A program made the translations under genes and the position numbers. From Coniella vitis (Eukaryota; Ascomycota; Sordariomycetes; Diaporthales; Schizoparmaceae), in contig WUJK01000001.1 in assembly GCA_011317545.1 (NCBI GenBank), positions 2,895,001-2,959,000 on the forward strand: a stretch of DNA of 64,000 nt, written 5' to 3'. The notes below the pieces were generated by a model. That model was not told where the DNA came from. It worked only from the letters and a program-made list of their open reading frames with translations, and did not search any database. Of the stretch, positions 57,512 through 64,000 are shown one piece after another (positions within the stretch are counted from its first letter, which is position 1; each line of letters starts with the position of its first letter).

Positions 57512-58413
57512 GCAAGAACATCATGCTCGTACCCACGCTATACGCTGCCTTTCACGATGCGCAGACGGATTCCAACTTTATCATCATGGAGTATATCCCC
57601 GGTCAGTCCCTGGAGTCGCGCTGGGACGACCTGGGCAGGGCAGGTCGGGCGCGCGTCGCGCAACATCTCAATGCCCAGTTCGCGGCCCTTCGCAGCATTG
57701 TCCCCGGACGCGAGGTGGGTGGTGGCAGCACGATCCATGCGCACAATCACAATCACAATCACAATCACAACAACACTACCAAGAAGAACAAGAACGAGAA
57801 CAAGAAGGAGGAGGGGGAGAAGGACAACAGCAGCATGAGCAGCAGCAGCAACAGCACCGGTCTATACTACGGCCGTCTCGGGCGCCGCCCCTACAATGAC
57901 ATCTTCCTCGGCTCGTCGTCGTCGTCGATCCTCCCCTGCGGCGGCGGCGGCAGCAGCAGCAGCAGCAGCAGCGGGCCCTTCACCACCGAGCCGCAGCTCA
58001 ACGAAGCCTTCTACCAGCGCTACGCCGCGCTGCACGCGGGGCTCGCGCCCGGCCGTGGCGCCTACTACCGCGAGCGCGTGTTCCCGCGCATTCTCGCCAA
58101 CCACCCGCCCGTCTTTACGCACGGCGATCTGCAGGCCAAGAATATCCTTGTGCGCGAGGCGGACGGCGTGCCGGTTGTGATTGACTGGGAGTGCGCGGCG
58201 TGGTATCCTAGTTACTGGGAGTATACGAATGCGCTGTGGACGAGCCGGCGGTGGGACGATGAGTGGTGGGTGTTTGTGGGCGAGGTGTTGAGGAAGGAGG
58301 TTGGTGATGGTGATGGTGGAAGTGAGACGGGTGGCGGGGAGTTTGTGGTCGAGTTCAAGTGTCTGGAGAATCTGCTGGGTGATTTGCTGGATGCGCCGCA
58401 GCCGGGTGTCTAG
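57127..58413 (+). CDS. APH-family (aminoglycoside-phosphotransferase-like) kinase with microsatellite inserts
   Basis: Single exon, 428 residues. Protein-kinase-like fold of the APH/choline-kinase group; in fungi these are an expanded family of mostly unknown substrate. Recognisable parts: ATETVLPCIFHKRAVRRVGEHFIVKHG is represented by the N-lobe with its Lys, NFIIMEYIPGQSLESRW the hinge, FTHGDLQAKNILV the catalytic loop with Asp334, and VIDWECAAWYPSYWEY the metal-binding Asp353 and following loop. Inserted low-complexity runs come from in-frame repeats: Gly after AEQC, N11 at about 57477-57510, alternating His/Asn at about 57740-57775, Lys/Glu, and Ser/Gly runs at 57837-57972. They fall in surface-loop positions, so the core should still fold. 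The start at 57127 follows a CTAC/CTAG-rich leader. Confidence 0.82.
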
Positions 58414-61199
58414 AGAGGGAGGGTCTGTTGCCTTGTTGTATATCCATAGCAAGTGAATTCCCTAAAGGAGACCAATGGACTCTACAGCGTCTGGTCAACA
58501 GCCTCTTGTTTTCGAAAAGGGGGCACGTGATTTGTATATCTTGGCCTGAGAATCCAAACATGAGCACCAAGAGAACCACGGATATGGCGGTGAAGCTGCC
58601 CACAGCACAAGTGGCACTAGGTGACTATCCTTGTGCGTGTACACGGGAGCCAATTCTATTGCCCTTTGACGCGCTGATGTGCCCACTCGCTTCCTATAAC
58701 TGGGCAAGAAGGAAAGTCGATTTCCCTCGGTAGACGACGGCTGCGTGGCGATCTGACGAGTTGCCGGCGGCAGAATAATAAAATAAACCTTGCTTCACCG
58801 CGACACTGCCAGGTTTGTGTACTATACATAGTATCACATGTACTTGCCTGTGTTTTTTTTTTTTTTTAGACTCTACATGGTAGTATCCTCACACCAAAAC
58901 CCAACTGGCTCCTCAGCCTTGCGCTTCAGCGAGGTTGGAGCGTGGTGGCCGATTGGTCGCGTGACAAGATGGCATGCATCATTCGCAGCCACATCCAATC
59001 GATGCATTCGCTCAACTGCCACAAAGCTGAAAGGCTTCTGTCTGGCTCTCTCCTTTCACCGAACACCCGGGATGTCGGATCAGCTACTCCGTACATAGTG
59101 ACACAGTCACATAGGCTAAAAAACAAAAGGCTCTCCACCATATGCAGTGTAACGTTGGCGTACTATTAAATCCGCCCTCGACTTGCCATTGCTGTCTTGC
59201 CACGAAAAGACGGCAAAAGGCAAAAACACCACGCACAAGAAGGTCCAGCATCACTCAATCGTTATGCGTATACATTGTATAATAACTTCTTTTTAAAAAG
59301 ATAAGGTTCGTGCTGTATACGGCATAGCATTGGTATCATTCAGCCGTAGTGTACAAACAATCGCACTAGTACTCCCCACAAACCAAAATAGCCGAGGTTC
59401 ACACACAAAAAAAACCAAAAAAAGGAAAAGGAAAATCGTGCTAAACAAGTACAAAACTCTATCTTGTGCCTGACAACTGGAAGCTTGCGAGAGAGAACAC
59501 CGGACGATTCCGTCTTATTATTAGAAGAAAAAGCAAAGAAAGCAAAGAAAAAAAACTAACACGGAGCCCGCAGCTCGTGGGTTCTTCCCTGCTCAGTCCG
59601 CTGTGATCTTGACGAGTATTTCCCTGGCGGGAAATTGGCTTGCAAAGCCACGGGACAATTTTTTCTCTTTCTTTCATTTTTTCTCTTTGTACTACATAGT
59701 ATGTAGGCGAGGAGACATGACTAATCACATTACTAAGTGAGGCCGTGACAGGAAACAAGCAAGGACGATCCCGCCGCCGTTTTGTCTTGGCTGATGGCAA
59801 GAGCCTGTCAACGCTTGTTCAAACAGGAAGGGGTCGGCAGCGGCGGACGGGGAAACCGAGAGGGGCGCACGCTGCACTATGCACATAGTGCTACTGTCAA
59901 AAAGTGCAGAAGGCAAAAGAAGGCAGAAAAGGAACGACCGGAGAATCTTTTCTCAGGCCACTCTCTCCCTTTCTCTCGAGTGAAACATGTGTCAACGCTT
60001 GACAGCATATTTATTACAGCATCGGAACATCGGCCTTCCCATCACTAATAAGACAAACCACGTTCGAGGCGCGGCCACTTACATAACAGATACTGTGTCA
60101 AGTGGAGTCTCGAGCCTCATAGTACATAGTAGACGGTGGCTTACTATGTATGTACATAGTGTCGGGTAATGCTGGGGGAAAAGCAGAAAGAAGAAGAAGA
60201 AAAGAAGTGGAGAAATAAAGATTTGGTTTGGGCTTTGCAAAAAACCGAGAAACTTGTGGTGGCTTTGGGAGTGAAAATGAAGCCACTCACTGGGTAACAT
60301 AGTATACTATGTATACCCACGATACTGCTGACAAGGAGTGAGTTGTGGACTCTCTCGCAAGTCTGTCTCGCAGAATCAGCCGTCTCTGCTTCATGTTGAT
60401 ACCACCTGGTAAAGCATGGACGCGGTACGTTGCGCATGGCCCCGACGTCTCTAACCGGCCTGTTCGCTCGCCTCAAGGCAAATCTGGTTTGGGAGCGACC
60501 GAGGTGGGCCCGCAGGCTAACTCTCCACGCCTAGCCTCTCAGCTTGGGACTAGGCTCTACATGGTATACATGGTAGACGTTAGTAAGTGGTATCCTCGCA
60601 GTGTGGTGCTCGCCGAGGTCCGCACCACCACCATTGTGGACATGTTGCGCTCTCTTGCACGCAACCACGAGGCAGCGAAGGCGGAAAAAAAAGGGAAGAA
60701 CACAAAATGAAAACACGGCGAGCATGGACCAGCTCCGAGATAGCAGAATGAATATGTAAAATCCATTTGCGAAGCATTGCTGCCTCCGACGCCGGTCGCT
60801 CCCATACGCCCCAATCGTTCCTCTTCGCTTCGCCACTGGCAGTTTCGCGTGTTGTTGAAGGCAGGTGCGAGCGCGTCTTATAGCCGCGTGGCTCCTAAGC
60901 GTTTTCCTGCGAGCTCTACTAGAGTGCCGATCCGCCTGCGGAGGTGGTCGAGCCTGTCGCCGTATATACCTGGACGTTTCCCCGCGAGCTTGCGGGTTTC
61001 CATCGTCCCACCGTTCCTGCTTGTCCTTCCTTTTCATCGACACCCTTTTCCACGCCCTGTACCCCAGGCCTTTCCTTGCTGGTTCGCTCGTTGATAGCAG
61101 TTGGGCCAAAAGGGAGCAGCACTCGGCACCTGTCAATTTTTTTTCTTCTTCTTTGGGACAGCATAACGTAACAGGTAGTGTGTCTGTTGCACGCCCATC
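58414..61199. other. 2.8 kb intergenic region upstream of PTR2
   Basis: No gene seen. It holds five exact TACATAGTA/TACTATGTA motifs (58825, 59693, 60123, 60142, 60305) plus near matches, and a T15 run at 58853-58867. The stretch 61080-61199 should be the PTR2 leader. Confidence 0.5.
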
Positions 61200-63103
61200 A
61201 TGGAGCACGAATCCAACGTGGCCGAGTATGCTCGCATCCGTCCCTGAAGATCACGTATTCAAGCCACACATGACTAACACCAAGCTTTCATAGACTGCAT
61301 GCCCTGGCAGTGGAGCCGCAGCTCAAAGACCACAAGGACATGGCTGGTGGTCTTCAACCATACGCTGGCTCCGAGCTGGCCAGCGTTCGCACCGCCGACG
61401 GCGACGAGCCCACCGAGGAGGAAAAGCGCACTCTGCGCAAGGTCTCGGACAAGCTGCCCTGGTCTGCCTTCCTGGTCTGCGCCGTCGAGCTGTGCGAGCG
61501 TTTCACCTACTATGGCCTGTCGGGTCCTTTCCAGAACTATATCGAAAACGCGCCCGGCGGCAGCTTGCCGGGCGCCCTCGGCATGGGCGAGACAGCAGCG
61601 ACGGGCTTAACCGACTTCTTCCAGTTCTGGTGCTATGTGACGCCTGTCATCGGTGCCATTATCAGCGACCAGTACTTGGGAAAGTACTGGACCATCTTCT
61701 ACTCGGCCCTTATTTACATCGTCGGCTGTCTGATCCTCTTTTTGACATCGCTTCCCGTCGCCATTGAGAACAATGCCGCTCTGGGAGGTCTGATTGTCGC
61801 CATGATTGTCATCGGATGCGGCACGGGAGGCATCAAGAGCAATGTCTCGCCTCTGATTGCTGAGCAGTACGAGAACACGACTCCCTTTATCAAGACGCTC
61901 AAGTCGGGCGAAAGAGTGATTGTGGACCCTGCCACCACTATCAAGAGAATCTGTAAGTGATCCTGTCCAACAGAGGAGCAGCAAATGGTACACGACTCGC
62001 TAGTGGGAGGCTGGTGCTGACAAGAGTTTGTAGACATGGTCTTTTACATGATGATCAACATTGGCAGTCTGTCCAGCATCGCTACCACCGAGATGGAAGC
62101 CCACATCGGTTTCTGGGCCGCATACCTGCTCCCCTTCCTGATGTTTATCGTCGGCTTCGGCGTGCTCGTCGCTGGCAAGTCCAAGTACAAGGTCAAGCCT
62201 CCGCAAGGCAGCGTCATCCCTCAGGCCTTCAAAGTCATGTGGATTGCCGCCAAGAACAAGGGCAACTACAATGCTGCCAAGCCCGAGTACCAGGAGGAGT
62301 TCAACAGCAACGGCAACGGCTCTGTCCTGAGCTGGGACAGTGTGTTTGTCGAGGAAGTCAAGAGAGCCGTGGTCGCCTGCAAGGTGTTTGCCTTTTTCCC
62401 CATCTATTGGGTGGTGTACTCGCAGATGCTCAACAACTTCATCTCGCAAGCTGGCCAAATGAACCTCCACGGTATCCCCAACGACCTGATGCAAAACTGG
62501 GACCCTATCACCATCATTCTCTTCATCCCCATCTGCGACTACCTCCTGTACCCAGGACTGGCCAAGTTGGGCTTCAAGATGCTTCCCATCACACGCATCT
62601 TCTGGGGCTTCATACTGGGCGCTGCCGCAATGGCGTACGCCGCCGGTGTGCAGAAGCTCATCTACGAGACCGGCCCTTGTTACGACGCGCCAGCCGCGTG
62701 CCCAGCTGCTCTCAAGCCCAACGGCGATTATGCGCCCAACAACGTCCACGTTGCCATCCAGGCGCCTGCATACCTGTTCATCGGTCTCTCTGAGATCTTT
62801 GCCAGTATCACCGGCCTCGAGTACGCCTTCACCAAGGCGCCTGCCAGCATGAAGAGTTTCATCATGTCGCTCTTCCTCCTCACCAGCGCCTTCGGATCAG
62901 CTCTGTCGATTGCACTGTCGCCCACGGCCGTTGACCCCAAGCTGCTCTGGATGTACACTGGCCTGGCAGCTGCTTGCTTCGTTGCCGGCCTACTCTTCTG
63001 GTGGCTGTACAGGGGCTACAACGACACCGAGGAGCAGATGAACGAGCTGGACCAGCAGATTGAAAAGACCAAGGAGATTGAGAACACGGAGAAGACCGCC
63101 TAA
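61200..63103 (+). CDS. PTR2: Proton-coupled di/tripeptide transporter
   Basis: Plasma-membrane POT/PTR family symporter importing di- and tripeptides with H+. Exons 61200-61225, 61294-61952 and 62034-63103, 584 residues. Exon 1 is only 26 nt (MEHESNVAE); the junction gives AELHALAVEPQLKDHKD, and the second gives TIKRI-YMVFYMMINIGS. The proton-coupling ExxER motif is Glu74-Leu-Cys-Glu77-Arg78 followed by FTYYGLSGPFQNY, and the PTR2 signature includes GCGTGGIKSNVSPLIAEQY and YMMINIGSL. About twelve hydrophobic helices are present, with a hydrophilic central loop (residues about 270-320) and a short charged C-terminus. An in-frame start without exon 1 has only a GTG, supporting the spliced model. 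In yeast this gene is regulated by nitrogen and amino acids; that was not tested here. Confidence 0.92.
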
Positions 63104-63582
63104 AAGGCTCTGCAGATGCTGCGCGCGGGGGTTCAGGTGTCTTTGCCCTGCGAGAGATCGCCAGACATGTACATAATTTGAGAGGAATGCTCATGGCAGT
63201 GCCATGAAGCATTCCCTAATGAGTTGGCGACGCATTGTATAACGATGATTTTGATAATGTTGAGTATCATTTTAATGACAAATGTTGATGCTACCACCGT
63301 GCAAATCACTCTCCCAAAGTACTATGTATGTGCCTTTGATAGCCCTAACCCGGCCGGTCTGGCTATCTGTCCAAAAGAAGAACCCGAGAATCAAGTTGGG
63401 AAAGTACGCCCCAACCCCACGGCTTCCTCCACACGAATCACAAAGGCGGAGCTCCTCCGCCTTTTGCCACGCGCCTTCTTTAAGAAATGGGCATAAAATT
63501 ATGCAGCTACTATAGTACTATGCAGGCAAGCGGTCCACCTCCATCCTTGGCCTGGTGGAGAACGAAAGATGTGAAGGAAATC
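63104..63582. other. intergenic region between convergent PTR2 and small membrane protein genes
   Basis: 3' flanks of both genes, with one TACTATGTA at 63320-63328. No coding frame is supported. Confidence 0.55.
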
Positions 63583-63900
63583 CTAACCTGCAACCTGTGG
63601 CATTTGCTCTGACTTTGTCTTCGATTTCGTCTTTGCCTTTGCCTTTGCCTTTGTATTTGCCTTTGTATTTGCCTTTGTCTTCAACAGAGTGTAGTGATCC
63701 GCAGGCGGTTGTGGAGGGGACGGGGGAATGAACCCCGGGTGGGGGCGGCGGCCCAGTTGGAAGGGATCTCCTTCCTCGTCATTGTTGCCGTACATGAGGT
63801 GGCGGACAAGCTGAACGAAGAGGCAGAAGGGGATCCAGACCCAGAAGAAGAAGAGGATGACGATGATGGCTGGGAGAATGGTGACGTGGGCGAGCTGCAT
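63583..63900 (-). CDS. Small single-pass membrane protein, unknown function
   Basis: 105 residues, single exon, start context CCAAAATGC behind a CAA/CCA-rich leader. A hydrophobic helix (about residues 7-30, THE segment ILPAIIVILFFFWVWIPF) is followed by a polar region FQLGRRPHPGFIPPSPPQP. The C-terminal tail is Lys/Thr/Ala repeats encoded by a hexanucleotide microsatellite (about 63615-63680), so tail length is likely variable. No family recognised. The fungal-style leader and clear membrane segment favour a real gene over chance. Confidence 0.5.
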   Translation of the reverse strand: MQLAHVTILPAIIVILFFFWVWIPFCLFVQLVRHLMYGNNDEEGDPFQLGRRPHPGFIPPSPPQPPADHYTLLKTKANTKANTKAKAKAKTKSKTKSEQMPQVAG

Positions 63901-64000
63901 TTTGGAGATGGGCTGTTGTTGTTGTTGGTGGTGGTGTTGTTGTTGCAGACGAGACGTCCTCTGCGTTTGTGTGTCGTCTTTGGAAATTGTAGAGGATGTT

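Noticed and set aside
1..64000. CRISPR array, rRNA operon, phage or bacterial-type operon
   Set aside because: All genes are eukaryotic with spliceosomal introns; the only tandem repeats seen are microsatellites and the 22-bp degenerate arrays, which lack unique spacers.

Overview
The window is nuclear DNA from a filamentous ascomycete (Pezizomycotina). Protein genes carry short GT-AG introns (46-130 nt) with CTRAY-type branch points, intergenic spaces are long and rich in homopolymer tracts, and the gene content is typically fungal: a Zn2Cys6 regulator, a mitotic cyclin, a GH12 glucanase, a PTR2 peptide transporter, a Liz1/Dal5-type permease and a DUG3 amidotransferase. I could not fix the genus. 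I saw no rRNA, convincing tRNA, CRISPR array or intact transposon.

Layout. 1-3219 (+): the 3' part of DUG3 (glutathione degradation) and kynurenine formamidase (BNA7). 6240-8387 (-): a zinc-cluster regulator, separated from a divergent mitotic cyclin B gene (15684-17926, +) by a 7.3 kb gene-free stretch. 20527-22855 (+): EF-hand mitochondrial aspartate/glutamate carrier. 24028-25557 (-): flavin monooxygenase, divergent from a 1705-residue acidic protein with a C-terminal telomere-binding-type OB fold (26327-31512, +). 31935-34892 (-): a 12-exon pantothenate/allantoate-type permease. 35894-37247 (+): a 2-oxoglutarate/Fe(II) dioxygenase. 37250-39443: a tandemly duplicated block of micro-genes and 22-bp degenerate repeats. 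40122-41454 (-): an F-box-like protein. 42618-44753 (-): malic enzyme. 49311-50483 (-): secreted GH12 protein with a Ser/Ala/Thr tail. 54234-55993 (+): PAF-acetylhydrolase-type lipase. 57127-58413 (+): APH-type kinase interrupted by in-frame microsatellites. 61200-63103 (+): PTR2 peptide transporter. 63583-63900 (-): small one-pass membrane protein.

Most genes are unrelated housekeeping or accessory functions. Several concern nitrogen and small-molecule uptake or turnover (DUG3, PTR2, the permease, BNA7, AGC carrier, malic enzyme), but nothing shows a biosynthetic cluster.

The most unusual locus is 37250-39443. At least four copies of a small gene start (MAFITINI[V/I]KC-type) occur there. 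Two copies keep a nearly identical 67-69 nt intron-like segment. Two copies (38004 and 39155) differ in the first eleven codons almost only at synonymous sites. Upstream lie two tracts of about 22-bp degenerate repeats carrying seven exact TGTTTAC (forkhead-type) cores. The flanking DNA, including sequence just downstream of the dioxygenase gene, is duplicated as well. A second window-wide signal is the 9-mer TACATAGTA/TACTATGTA, found at least 18 times and only between genes.

All exon structures were derived by hand from reading frame, splice consensus and recognisable protein continuity, with no transcript data.
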